Source: Bacteroidota bacterium (lineage in GTDB: Bacteria > Bacteroidota > Bacteroidia > Bacteroidales > Prolixibacteraceae). From it: 43,243 bases of DNA. Of this stretch, positions 23,921 through 32,731 are shown one piece after another. Below the pieces are notes generated by a model. It saw only the letters and a list, made by a program, of their open reading frames with translations, was not told the origin of the DNA and ran no database searches. Each line of letters starts with the position of its first letter. The first letter of the stretch is position 1. A program made the translations under genes and the position numbers. Location of the stretch: the NCBI GenBank assembly GCA_030698405.1, contig JAUYMU010000064.1, forward strand, positions 1-43,243, given 5' to 3'.

Positions 23921-26287
23921 CTATTTAAAAATAACTTTTTGTGTATATTTTTTACCCTCGATCAATGCTGCGACAATATAAACTCCGGGCTTAAAGGAGT
24001 TGTATTCAATTCTGCAATTTTGGGCACGGGGTTCAGTAATAGCCATCAGTTGTCCTGAAATATTGTACACCATGCAGCGATCAATATTTCTGCCGGCTGA
24101 AACCAGTTCCAGCGCGGTTGGCCCGTACAAAACCTTCAATGGATTTGGTGATTTTATTTCTGCAACAAAAGTTTTTATATCAAGATCTGCTGCGGCCACT
24201 TTGTAAACATTCGATTTGCCCAAAACATACAATGAATCATTCAAGATTTTACCCGCGGCATAAATGGCAACACCCAGATTACAGTCTTTCCAGTTAGTTC
24301 CGCCATCGTTGGTAAATTTATTTGCAGTTGACGATCCGAGCGACATGAACGAGTTATTGTCCAGTACCACAAAGTCAAGACCGCCGGCCACCCCATTTAG
24401 CTTAGAAAAAGTATTGCCGCCGTCACTTGTAAAGAAAACTCCTTTATTATTGGATGTTTGAAAATACACTTCATCTTTTGAATGCATTGTTATTGAACTA
24501 ATAACCAGATTACTGTCAGTTCCAATGGTAAGTTTTGGATATAAATCAGTAAATACATTTCCTCCGTCAATTGTTTTCAGCAGAAGTTTATTGCCCGCCA
24601 GATATCCGGTTTCTCCTGAAAATTTAATTGAATTTACAAAAGCGTTCCCGAAATCTTTGGTTACTGCGCTCCATAAATCGCCGCCATCGGCAGTTTTAAA
24701 CACACGCGAATGTTTGGTCACCGTTTTGGGAACCGATATTGTGTCAGACCAACCGACATACATAAATGCTGTTTTTGCATCAACACATTCAATGGTATAA
24801 TTGTCCATTGCATAACAGCCTTTCATGGTTGGATTCTTTGCTGCGTCAGTTGGCGTGTCTTTTCCAACATTTTTGGTATTGAGTACTTTCCATGTTTTCC
24901 AGGCATCCTCTGTTTTATAAATCAGCCCGTTTAAAAAATAATCTTCTCCTGAAGGATAATCAATAAGCTTAACCCAGCGCGAAGTAACATATCCTGCACT
25001 TCCAGAGGAACTTACACTTCTAAAATCGTATTTCCCATCATAAACAACCAATTTCGGGAATGCAGCATCCAACCAGGTTATGCCGCCATCTGTCGTCCTT
25101 TTGGCAACTTCGTCATCGCCAACGACCAAAGCATTTTTCCCATCTAACAAGTACATTTTCTGAAGAATTGAACTGCCTTCCACAAGGGTTTTTGATACCC
25201 ATTTATAATTTCCTGCTTTCAGATCAGAGACAGCCATTTTATATACAACCGAGGTAGCCATTACGTGAAGCGAGTCGTTAAATACGCCCGGAATATCCCA
25301 GCTTGTTTTCCCTGTATAGCAAGAAATCCAGGTAATGCCGCCATCAATCGTTGCTTTCGAAGCCGATGAGGCCCCAAGAACAATCATGGTTTTATCGTCA
25401 AGCTTAAAAATATCATTACCTCCGGTGGGTCCGTTTAATTTCGAAAATGTTGTGCCGCCATCGGCTGAAGTGAACACGCCAGCCGAAGTTACCACATGAA
25501 TCTCATTCTCTTTGAACGACCTTATTTCATTAATAAAAGCCGTACTTCCGGCTACCAAAGAGAATGCAGGAAAAAGGTCGGTAACAACATCGTTCCCGGA
25601 TGATGCTTTCAGTAATATTTTGTTGCCACCGATATAGATATCCGATCCAAACTTTTTCATGGCATTTACATAAGCTCCACCCAAATCCGGTGTAATGGCA
25701 GTCCATTTTGCTCCTCCGTCAATGGTTTTAAATACAGCAGAGTGTGGCTTCTTTGTTCCGGAAAGAACATCAAACCAATGCATAAAAACCATTGCTCTGG
25801 TAATGCTTATACTTAAAACGGCATATGGGTTTAATGATATACTTCCTTTTGCATTTGGATTTATCGCTGTACTGGTCCCCTCTCCAATTTTCGAAAGGTC
25901 GAGTTGCGACCATGTTGCTCCATTATCCGAAGTTTTCAGCAAAACACCATTCACAAAAACGTCCTCCTCTCCTCCGGTCGGATTTTTTATCAGCATCGTT
26001 TTTCGTCCTGCGATATAACCAACGTTGTCAGTAATACTTATATCGTTGTAATGATATTTGGGATTTAACAATCCAACATCATTCCATGAAATACCTTTGT
26101 CGGTTGTAATCTTAAAAGTTTTCCCTAAGCCGGCAATAACCGCTGTATTTTCATCGTGAATACTCATCCCCTGAAGATTATTGTCTTTGCTAATCTCCTG
26201 AGCTTTCCATTTTAAAACAGGATTCGATAATTGAGAAAAAGAGAAGAAAGGGATAGAAAATATTAATAATAAAATCAATAATTTCAT
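23921..26287 (-). CDS. T9SS-exported YCF48/BNR-repeat protein with tandem duplication
   Basis: A 788-residue secreted protein with a signal peptide (MKLLILLLIFSIPFFSFSQ) and many YCF48/BNR-type beta-propeller strands with SxDGGxTW-like motifs (KTSDNGATWSQL, KTIDGGAKWTAI, TSADGGTTFSKLNG, RTTDGGITWLDA, KTADGGDLWSAV, TSDGGNTFSKLNG). The C-terminal ~80 residues (MVYNISGQLMAI, FKPGVYIVAALIEGKKY) are a type A T9SS sorting domain, so it is probably secreted or anchored on the surface. Residues about 60-370 and 400-710 are two copies of the same unit. It is the first gene of the operon, 64 bases before the TonB-receptor start. Function is unknown; similar propellers serve as binding or assembly factors. 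Confidence 0.85.
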   Translation of the reverse strand: MKLLILLLIFSIPFFSFSQLSNPVLKWKAQEISKDNNLQGMSIHDENTAVIAGLGKTFKITTDKGISWNDVGLLNPKYHYNDISITDNVGYIAGRKTMLIKNPTGGEEDVFVNGVLLKTSDNGATWSQLDLSKIGEGTSTAINPNAKGSISLNPYAVLSISITRAMVFMHWFDVLSGTKKPHSAVFKTIDGGAKWTAITPDLGGAYVNAMKKFGSDIYIGGNKILLKASSGNDVVTDLFPAFSLVAGSTAFINEIRSFKENEIHVVTSAGVFTSADGGTTFSKLNGPTGGNDIFKLDDKTMIVLGASSASKATIDGGITWISCYTGKTSWDIPGVFNDSLHVMATSVVYKMAVSDLKAGNYKWVSKTLVEGSSILQKMYLLDGKNALVVGDDEVAKRTTDGGITWLDAAFPKLVVYDGKYDFRSVSSSGSAGYVTSRWVKLIDYPSGEDYFLNGLIYKTEDAWKTWKVLNTKNVGKDTPTDAAKNPTMKGCYAMDNYTIECVDAKTAFMYVGWSDTISVPKTVTKHSRVFKTADGGDLWSAVTKDFGNAFVNSIKFSGETGYLAGNKLLLKTIDGGNVFTDLYPKLTIGTDSNLVISSITMHSKDEVYFQTSNNKGVFFTSDGGNTFSKLNGVAGGLDFVVLDNNSFMSLGSSTANKFTNDGGTNWKDCNLGVAIYAAGKILNDSLYVLGKSNVYKVAAADLDIKTFVAEIKSPNPLKVLYGPTALELVSAGRNIDRCMVYNISGQLMAITEPRAQNCRIEYNSFKPGVYIVAALIEGKKYTQKVIFK

Positions 26288-26358
26288 AGTGAAATTTTTA
26301 GGATAGAAACTCATTTTTTGAGTTGACCAAGATAATCAATTTTGACAAGTTTCTATAT

Positions 26359-26379
26359 TAGCTTTTTTGTTTAAGCTAA
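26359..26379 (-). terminator. Weak hairpin after the lipoprotein gene
   Basis: TTAGCTT and AAGCTAA form a short A/T-rich stem between the lipoprotein stop (26394) and the YCF48 gene. It is weak and may allow read-through into the seven-gene operon. Confidence 0.3.
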
Positions 26380-26393
26380 CAGCTGCAAGGTTA

Positions 26394-26831
26394 TTATTTC
26401 ATCCTTAAGCCGGGGTAATTGGTATCAATGTATTGAATAGCCTCGTCTTTGGTCTGGAAAAGTTCACTTTCAGTTTCATCCCAGTCCTCACCTTTGCTTA
26501 AACTAAATTTAGTACACCCTTTTACCGGAGCCATGACAATATCTTCAAGCGATCTCATTTTAATTCTATCTGGCTGAATGCTGATTACTTTTGCATTAAC
26601 CTCTTTTACTCTTAATGGCGTTTCACTTTCATTATATACAATTACGATCCCGTAACAAGTTATTCCTTCTTTTACCCATGAACCAAGCTTTTTAGGAATA
26701 ATCTCAGTGGAGGAACTTTTAATTACATCGTATTTATATTGCTCCAGAATTTTTGATTTATCGTTTTGACCACAGCCCAAAATATTCAAGAACAATAAAG
26801 CACCGGCAATAAAGGAGATCAATAGTTTCAT
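26394..26831 (-). CDS. Hypothetical lipoprotein
   Basis: A 145-residue protein I do not recognise. It begins MKLLISFIAGALLFLNILGC, a lipoprotein signal with the lipid-modified Cys at residue 20, so it is membrane-anchored outside the cytoplasm. The mature part has strand-like segments (CYGIVIVYNE, VNAKVISIQPD) and ends in a segment with an acidic SKGEDWDETESELF stretch. It is on the same strand as the large envelope operon, with a 106-base gap before the next start and only a weak hairpin between, so co-transcription is possible. The real extent of any association is unknown. Confidence 0.75.
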   Translation of the reverse strand: MKLLISFIAGALLFLNILGCGQNDKSKILEQYKYDVIKSSSTEIIPKKLGSWVKEGITCYGIVIVYNESETPLRVKEVNAKVISIQPDRIKMRSLEDIVMAPVKGCTKFSLSKGEDWDETESELFQTKDEAIQYIDTNYPGLRMK

Positions 26832-27025
26832 AAATTTTAGAATATTTTAAATCAAACTCCGATAATTGGTCACATATACCAATACAATAATTACCAAATA
26901 CGTAATAGAGATTGTACCATTATTTTTTTGTGAAAGTATAAAAAAAGCATGACCGTTTAAAATACTTACCTGTTTTGTATACGCTAATTAACGACACCTT
27001 AAATATTTAAACTATAGAAAAAGAA

Positions 27026-27049
27026 ATGGCCCGCAAAAACGCGGGCCAT
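27026..27049 (-). terminator. Terminator after the ECF sigma gene
   Basis: ATGGCCCGC, 6-base loop, GCGGGCCAT forms a strong stem 38 bases beyond the sigma-factor stop. On the minus strand it is followed by TTCTTTTTCT. Confidence 0.75.
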
Positions 27050-27086
27050 AGAATATTTTAACCGACCAATTTTAACAAGACTAATC

Positions 27087-27593
27087 TTAATAAGCGTAGT
27101 CTTTCAATGATTTTTCCAGTTTCTTTCTGGTGAAGAAGATACGGCTCTTCACAGTACCTAAAGGAAGTTTAAGTTCTTCTGCAATTTCTTTGTATTTAAA
27201 ACCATCGAGGAACATATTGAAAGGAACTTTGTATTCATCTTCCAATGCGTTGATACATTTGATGATTTCTTTAGAGCTGTAAATTGATTCAGGAGAAGGA
27301 TAACTTTTATCTTTTGAAAATTTCAAATGAAAATCGTTGTTCGCACCGTCAAAAGTATTTTTTGATTTCACATTCCGGCGGTAGTTATTTATAAACGTAT
27401 TTTTCATGATAGTATAAATCCACGCCTTGAAATTTGTGTTCTGAGTAAACTTATCTCTATATACAAGAGCTTTTAAAAATGTTTCCTGAAGAAGATCCTG
27501 AGCTTTTTCGTGATCAGATGTCAGGCTTAGTGCATAGTACAACAACTTGTCTTGCAGGCCTAAAAGTGCGGTGTTGAATTGAAGCTGTGTCAT
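27087..27593 (-). CDS. ECF-type RNA polymerase sigma factor
   Basis: A 168-residue sigma-70-family protein. Region 2 covers about 10-80 (AQDLLQETFLKALVYRDKF, TNFKAWIYTIMKNTFINNYRR). Region 4 covers about 110-160 (LEDEYKVPFNMFLDGFKYKEIAEELKLPLGTVKSRIFFTRKKL). The ATG at 27593 follows a perfect -7 box; a GTG at 27641 would lie upstream of that box. No anti-sigma (FecR- or RseA-like) gene is adjacent: neighbours are a divergent receptor gene and a small lipoprotein gene. It could be constitutively active, as described for some Bacteroidota ECF factors, or controlled from elsewhere. Confidence 0.92.
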   Translation of the reverse strand: MTQLQFNTALLGLQDKLLYYALSLTSDHEKAQDLLQETFLKALVYRDKFTQNTNFKAWIYTIMKNTFINNYRRNVKSKNTFDGANNDFHLKFSKDKSYPSPESIYSSKEIIKCINALEDEYKVPFNMFLDGFKYKEIAEELKLPLGTVKSRIFFTRKKLEKSLKDYAY

Positions 27594-27624
27594 GGCGTTC
27601 GTTATTTGATTGTTATTACTGATG

Positions 27625-27632
27625 CAAATATA
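27625..27632 (-). promoter_or_regulatory. -7 promoter box for the ECF sigma gene
   Basis: The minus strand reads TATATTTG followed by CATCAG, a perfect TAnnTTTG box 31 bases before the ATG. It supports the 27593 start over the upstream GTG, which would precede the transcript. Confidence 0.6.
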
Positions 27633-27923
27633 GGGATTCACTTCTTTATAAAAAGGATTTAGAACTCTTTTATTCTTCGATATTTTTTATTGCTGATAAA
27701 GAATATTTATACAGCCATACCGGAACTAACATTCCCGGAATATACGAACATTTACATAACTTTGTTTTGAAATTATAACATGTTCTTAAACAAACATTTC
27801 CGTAGAGAAATATATTGGAAATGAATCATTCGTTTTGTATTTTACCCATCTCCATAATTTTATTCAGATTTGCCTCAATTCGATTTATTATTACTTTAGC
27901 CGCCTCTTATTTTAAAATTAAGA

Positions 27924-29951
27924 ATGAAAAAAGTAGTCAAAACCCACAACCGGGCTGAAATGTTTACATTCAAACGTTGGGGAAGAAAAGCTTATTCATT
28001 GTTCAGTGTATTAAAACAACCAGTACGCATTGGTGTACTAATGGTTGCATATACCTCATTATCTGAACCTGAATTGCTTTTTGCCCAAACCGACAGTTTG
28101 AAGGTAAGCATGGAATACAATCTTGACGAGGTCGAGGTTAGCGCCCAAAGAGCACCTGTTACTTTCTCGCAGGTGGCGCGGATCGTATCCGTAATGGAGA
28201 GAAATGAAATTGAGGCGGCACCCGTCCAAAGTCTTCAGGAACTGCTTGAATATGCACTGAGTGTCGATGTCCGACAGCGTGGCGTTCATGGGGTTCAGGC
28301 CGACGTCTCGGTCAGGGGAGGTTCCTTCGATCAAACCCTAATTCTTCTCAACGGAATCAACATTTCCGATCCTCAAACCGGACATCACTCCCTCAATCTC
28401 CCAGTCAGCTTTAAAAACATTCAACGCATCGAAATTCTGGAAGGCCCCGCCGCCAGAGTATTCGGGCCAAATGCTTTTTCAGGAGCTATTAACATTATTA
28501 CCAGTTCGGAAGGACCTTCAGGTGTAAAGCTCGACATTTCAGGCGGGCAACACAAACTGGCCGACGTAAATGTTTCAGGAAACATCCAAAGCGGAAACTG
28601 GAGCCAGTTTATTGCTGTTAACCGCATGTCGTCTGACGGTTATATAGACAATACAGATTTCAAAATCCTGAATGCATTTTACCAGACCAAACTGAACACA
28701 AAACCCGGAACACTTGATTTTCAGATTGGAAGAACAAACAAAGCATTTGGGGCAAACAGCTTTTATACCGCCACTTATCCAAATCAGTTTGAAGAGACCA
28801 AAACTACTTTTGCTTCCCTGAAATTCGAAACAGGCACAAAAATCCATCTAACACCATCCATTTACTGGCGGCGTCATCAGGACAGGTTCGAACTTTTCAG
28901 GAGTGAACCTGCAAGCTGGTATGCAGGGCACAATTATCATTTAACAGATGTTTTCGGAAGTAACCTTAATGCTTGGTTCGCCTCGACTTTTGGTAAAACC
29001 GCTTTCGGTGCTGAAATAAGGACAGAAAATGTTTGGAGCAATGTTTTAGGCAAAGCGATCGCCACACCAATTGAAGTTCCGGGCGAATCAGGCAAGTTTT
29101 TCACAAAAGCATATTCACGCACAACCGTTTCTTATTTTGCTGAACAATCAGTCTATATTAAAAAACTTTCGCTTTCGGCAGGGGCAATGGCCAACTGGAT
29201 TTCGGACCTGGGATTCGGATGGAATATTTATCCCGGACTAGATGTTTCGTATGCTCTTTCTGCACATTTTAAACTTTACGGATCAGCGAATTCCAGCCTC
29301 CGGATGCCCACATTCACCGATTTGTTTTACAATGGCCCGACAAATATCGGAAACCCTGACCTGAAACCTGAAAAGTCAGTTACTTATGAAGGTGGGCTGA
29401 AACTTACCTTCAAAGGATTTTCTGGACATGCCGGAGCTTATCACCGTCGGGGTAAGAACCTGATTGACTGGGTACGCGAGACCGATACCGAAAAATGGCA
29501 AACTAAAAATCTGACAAGCATCAACTCAACCGGAATAGAAATGAGCGGGGACTTCTTTCCTGAAAAAGTTTGGAACAAACCCATATTTATAACCAAATTC
29601 GGGGTCAATTACTCTTACAGCGAACAGGATAAAGGCCAAAGCAATTTTCTTTCGTATTACGTACTCGACAATCTGAAACAGAAACTCGATATCGAAGTCA
29701 ACCATAAGATCTGGAATAATCTGAAAGGTTCGTGGCGTGTAAGCTATCAGGACAGAAACGGAATGCGGACAACAACCGAATCTTATCAACCGTTCTGGCT
29801 GGTCAATGCCCGTATTATGTGGAAAACGCCTTCCACTGAAATCTATTTACTGGCAGCCAACCTGTTCGATACCAGGTATTTTGATTTTGGTACAGTTTCA
29901 CAACCAGGCCGATGGATTAGTCTTGGAATAAGTCATCAGCTAAAATTATAG
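27924..29951 (+). CDS. TonB-dependent receptor, BtuB-like
   Basis: A 675-residue outer-membrane receptor. The long N-terminal leader (about 55 residues, containing FKRWGRKAYSLFSVL, then a hydrophobic stretch ending near LLFAQ) resembles leaders I recall on Bacteroidota BtuB-like receptors. The plug spans about 65-190 (EVEVSAQRAPVTFSQVAR, VSVRGGSFDQTLILLNG, SDPQTGHHSLNLPV, RIEILEGPAARVFGPNAFSGAINI). The barrel ends FGTVSQPGRWISLGISHQLKL. The plug is closest to cobalamin-type receptors, but no cobalamin riboswitch was found in the 280-base upstream region, so the ligand is uncertain. It is divergent from the ECF sigma gene. Confidence 0.88.
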   Translation: MKKVVKTHNRAEMFTFKRWGRKAYSLFSVLKQPVRIGVLMVAYTSLSEPELLFAQTDSLKVSMEYNLDEVEVSAQRAPVTFSQVARIVSVMERNEIEAAPVQSLQELLEYALSVDVRQRGVHGVQADVSVRGGSFDQTLILLNGINISDPQTGHHSLNLPVSFKNIQRIEILEGPAARVFGPNAFSGAINIITSSEGPSGVKLDISGGQHKLADVNVSGNIQSGNWSQFIAVNRMSSDGYIDNTDFKILNAFYQTKLNTKPGTLDFQIGRTNKAFGANSFYTATYPNQFEETKTTFASLKFETGTKIHLTPSIYWRRHQDRFELFRSEPASWYAGHNYHLTDVFGSNLNAWFASTFGKTAFGAEIRTENVWSNVLGKAIATPIEVPGESGKFFTKAYSRTTVSYFAEQSVYIKKLSLSAGAMANWISDLGFGWNIYPGLDVSYALSAHFKLYGSANSSLRMPTFTDLFYNGPTNIGNPDLKPEKSVTYEGGLKLTFKGFSGHAGAYHRRGKNLIDWVRETDTEKWQTKNLTSINSTGIEMSGDFFPEKVWNKPIFITKFGVNYSYSEQDKGQSNFLSYYVLDNLKQKLDIEVNHKIWNNLKGSWRVSYQDRNGMRTTTESYQPFWLVNARIMWKTPSTEIYLLAANLFDTRYFDFGTVSQPGRWISLGISHQLKL

Positions 29952-29985
29952 GGCGCGCAGTTTTTTTTACTTCGGTGGAATGTAT

Positions 29986-29993
29986 TATATTCG
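29986..29993 (+). promoter_or_regulatory. Possible -7 box for the DUF5606 gene
   Basis: TATATTCG differs by one base from TAnnTTTG and lies 25 bases before the ATG at 30019. It would place the transcript start downstream of more upstream start candidates. Confidence 0.4.
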
Positions 29994-30018
29994 CCACCTG
30001 AAAATTAAATTTGAATGT

Positions 30019-30444
30019 ATGTTAAAAGGAATATTAGCGATCAGTGGTCAGCCCGGATTATTTAAAATGGTGACCGAAGCAAAAAACAGCATTATTGTTG
30101 AATCCTTGCTTACGGGCAAACGCATGCCGGCCTATTCAACTTCCAAAATAAGTGCTATGTCCGACATTTCGGTATTTACCGAAACCGGAGAAATACAGTT
30201 GAAAGAATTGTTTAAAAGAATTCAGGAAAGCGGGAAAGAGATTTCGACAAAAGCTACATCCAACGAATTCAAGGCATTCTTCGAAGAAGTAATTCCTGAA
30301 TATGACAAAAACCGGGTGTATGTATCCGACATGAAAAAGATTATTCAGTGGTATTTGCTGCTGAATGAAAAAAATCTGTTGATTGAGCCTGAAGTGCCTG
30401 AAGTGCCTGAATCAGAAGTAAAAGAAGAAAAAACAGAAGAATAA
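30019..30444 (+). CDS. DUF5606 family protein
   Basis: A 141-residue protein beginning MLKGILAISGQPGLFKMV, with NSIIVESLLTGKRMPAYSTSKISAMSDISVFT, the recognisable core of DUF5606, a conserved Bacteroidota family of unknown function. The first ~60 residues form the conserved beta-rich domain. A helical part follows (QLKELFKRIQES, YVSDMKKIIQWYLLL) and then an acidic Glu/Pro/Val-rich tail (VPEVPE repeats). No signal peptide or membrane helix. The ATG at 30019 matches the family start. It lies 67 bases after the receptor gene and is followed by a clear terminator. Confidence 0.83.
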   Translation: MLKGILAISGQPGLFKMVTEAKNSIIVESLLTGKRMPAYSTSKISAMSDISVFTETGEIQLKELFKRIQESGKEISTKATSNEFKAFFEEVIPEYDKNRVYVSDMKKIIQWYLLLNEKNLLIEPEVPEVPESEVKEEKTEE

Positions 30445-30461
30445 AAATCTAATCAATAAAT

Positions 30462-30493
30462 AAAAGAACCGCACCAATAAATGCGGTTCTTTT
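30462..30493 (+). terminator. Bidirectional terminator between DUF5606 and dnaQ-like genes
   Basis: AAAAGAACCGCA and TGCGGTTCTTTT form a 12-base-pair stem with an 8-base loop, with A and T tracts on both sides. It lies between convergent genes and can serve both. Confidence 0.9.
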
Positions 30494-30512
30494 ATTTATA
30501 TACGGTAAAACT

Positions 30513-31052
30513 TTAAAACAACCGCAGCTGGCTTGGATCCTGTTTCGCCTCCTTCAGTGCTTTTCTGGCCAAAATCATTTCAAAAAGCTTTACAGTTGCA
30601 AGTGCATCGCCCGCAGCACGGTGTCTGCCGTTGACTTGAATTCCCAGCTCATCACAAATTTTTCCAAGCGAATACGACTTGTGTCCCGGTAAATACTTTC
30701 GTCCCATCCTGACCGTACACATTGTTTTTCGTTGGTAATCATACCCCAGCCTTTTAAATTCTTCCTGAATAAATTTGTAGTCAAAGCTTACATTGTGAGC
30801 TACAAACACTTTGTCGTCCGTCATTTCCACCACTTTGCGGGCTACTTCATAGAAACGTGGCGCCGATTTCACCATTTCATTATCAATACCCGTCAGGCGG
30901 GTAATAAAATCGGGAATGTAACATTCAGGGTTGATTAGACTGCTGAATGAATCAATGATTTCAAACCCATCGTAAATAAAAATGGCAATTTCTGTAATCT
31001 TACCCGATCTGGATGAATTTCCTGTGGTTTCTATGTCGATGATTGCGTACAA
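30513..31052 (-). CDS. DnaQ-like 3'-5' exonuclease (DEDDh)
   Basis: A 179-residue stand-alone exonuclease domain related to the DNA polymerase III epsilon subunit. Motifs are AIIDIETTG (Exo I), VFVAHNVSFDYKFI (Exo II) and GRHRAAGDALATVKLF (Exo III, DEDDh His and Asp). It could proofread or trim nucleic acid; the partner is unknown. The start is TTG at 31050-31052: an in-frame stop lies one codon further upstream (TAA then CCC), and MYAIIDIETTG aligns with family N-termini. It is convergent with DUF5606 and divergent from the OmpA gene. Confidence 0.9.
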   Translation of the reverse strand: MYAIIDIETTGNSSRSGKITEIAIFIYDGFEIIDSFSSLINPECYIPDFITRLTGIDNEMVKSAPRFYEVARKVVEMTDDKVFVAHNVSFDYKFIQEEFKRLGYDYQRKTMCTVRMGRKYLPGHKSYSLGKICDELGIQVNGRHRAAGDALATVKLFEMILARKALKEAKQDPSQLRLF

Positions 31053-31293
31053 GGGTTAATAATTTTGCCGGTAAAAATATCAAAGTTTACACAAAACAAC
31101 GATAAATAATAAGCTAACGATAAATGAACCTAATTTTTATAGTTTTGTTTAATGATAAAATATCTGTAAACATTAAAAATTTGTATCTTTAAAACAAAAA
31201 TCAATAATCATTAAACGAGCATGTTCGTTGTACACAAAAATCGGATGATTTTCTCACATGCGGGTTCATTCCGGCACACTTAAATTCAGAAAT

Positions 31294-32625
31294 ATGAAAA
31301 AGACAATTTTACTTTTGCTCATTGTGGCTTTCGCAGCCACTGTAAATGGCCAGACCTCCGATAAAAAATGGGGACTTGGCTTGGGTGTAGGCGCTTATGG
31401 TACAGTTACCGAAGATGGTGGCATAGGTTTTATGCCCGAATTATATCTCAGCCGATACCTCAGTCCACGTTTAGACCTGATGCTTAAAACTGACATGGGT
31501 TTGTTCAGATCTGATTTGATAAACAAACTTGATTTAGTGAATCCTTTCATGAATTTACGCTATAAGTTTAGCGATGAAACAAAAAATTTCCGCCCTTATC
31601 TTTTTGCAGGACCAGGTTTATTATGGGATAACCAGGAAACAGGACTGAACTTCGATGCAGGACTAGGTGCAAAATACTATTTCAGCCCAAGTACCGCATT
31701 GTATTTTGATGCCGGTTACATCAATGGTATTTCAATTACAAGAGCCGGAAAAGATGTGAAAGATAATTTCATTAAAGGCACCATAGGTCTTGAATTCGAT
31801 TTTGGAAAAACCCAGGATTCGGACATGGATGGTGTTTCGGACAAAAAAGACAAATGCCCGAATACTCCCGCCGGAGTTGCAGTTGATAAAGATGGGTGCC
31901 CGCTTGATTCTGATGGTGACGGAGTTCCCGATTACCTCGATGATTGCCCAACTGTTCCAGGATTAACTTCATTGAAAGGTTGCCCGGATGCTGACGGTGA
32001 TGGTGTTGCCGATAAAGACGACAAATGCCCGGACACTCCTAAAGGTGTGAAAGTGGATAAAGATGGTTGCCCGCTCGACTCAGACAAAGACGGAGTTCAT
32101 GATGGAATCGACAAATGTCCGGATACTCCTGCAGGAGTTGTTGTTGACAAAGACGGTTGCCCGATTGATACCGACGGTGACGGTACTCCGGATTACCTGG
32201 ATGATTGTCCAACAGTTGCCGGACCAAAAGAAAACAAAGGTTGCCCGGTAAAAGAATTGACCGCCGAAGAAATTGAAGCGCTGAAAATGAAGGTTGAACC
32301 AGTTTATTTTGATTTCGACAAATCAGCCGTTAAAGCCATCGAAAAATCAAAGATCGATAAACTGGTAACTTTACTGAAAGAAAACAGCAACTACAGTGTA
32401 AATATCACCGGTCATGCCGACAATGTGGGATCTGACGATTACAATTTGAATCTTTCGAAAAACCGAAATGCCTCTGTAGTAAGAGCAATTACTGCGGCCG
32501 GAATTAGAAAGAACCGTATTTTGTCAACCAAACCACTGGGTGAATCCAGTCCAGCTGCGACCAACGATACAGAAGAAGGCCGTGCACTAAATCGCAGGGT
32601 CGAATTTGAAGTTATTAAGAAATAA
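31294..32625 (+). CDS. OmpA-family protein with thrombospondin type-3 repeats (copy 1)
   Basis: A 443-residue envelope protein with a signal peptide (MKKTILLLLIVAFAATVNGQ), an N-terminal eight-strand-type barrel (about 20-175), calcium-binding thrombospondin type-3 repeats (about 180-325; DSDMDGVSDKKDKCP, DSDGDGVPDYLDDCP and similar) and a C-terminal OmpA domain (about 335-443). The peptidoglycan-binding Asp and Arg fall in TGHADNVGSDDYNLNLSKNR. It anchors the outer membrane to the wall. The ATG at 31294 is chosen because it begins the signal peptide; an upstream ATG at 31258 lacks one. It is followed by a terminator and a close paralogue, indicating tandem duplication. Confidence 0.92.
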   Translation: MKKTILLLLIVAFAATVNGQTSDKKWGLGLGVGAYGTVTEDGGIGFMPELYLSRYLSPRLDLMLKTDMGLFRSDLINKLDLVNPFMNLRYKFSDETKNFRPYLFAGPGLLWDNQETGLNFDAGLGAKYYFSPSTALYFDAGYINGISITRAGKDVKDNFIKGTIGLEFDFGKTQDSDMDGVSDKKDKCPNTPAGVAVDKDGCPLDSDGDGVPDYLDDCPTVPGLTSLKGCPDADGDGVADKDDKCPDTPKGVKVDKDGCPLDSDKDGVHDGIDKCPDTPAGVVVDKDGCPIDTDGDGTPDYLDDCPTVAGPKENKGCPVKELTAEEIEALKMKVEPVYFDFDKSAVKAIEKSKIDKLVTLLKENSNYSVNITGHADNVGSDDYNLNLSKNRNASVVRAITAAGIRKNRILSTKPLGESSPAATNDTEEGRALNRRVEFEVIKK

Positions 32626-32648
32626 TAAAAGTAAATTTCAACCTATCC

Positions 32649-32682
32649 AAAAGCCTTGTCTGTTTTCAGGCAAGGCTTTTTT
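32649..32682 (+). terminator. Terminator after OmpA copy 1
   Basis: AAAAGCCTTG and CAAGGCTTTT form a stem around TCTGTTTTCAGG, followed by TTTATTATT, 23 bases beyond the stop codon. Confidence 0.85.
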
Positions 32683-32731
32683 ATTATTCAGAATAAAATG
32701 TATATATTTCGATAAACAAAAATAAACAACT

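Noticed and set aside
27642-27923. Cobalamin riboswitch upstream of the BtuB-like receptor
   Set aside because: I looked for the B12-box and conserved core words and saw none; the region is A/T-rich, with only a weak CCGGAA...TTCCCGG palindrome.
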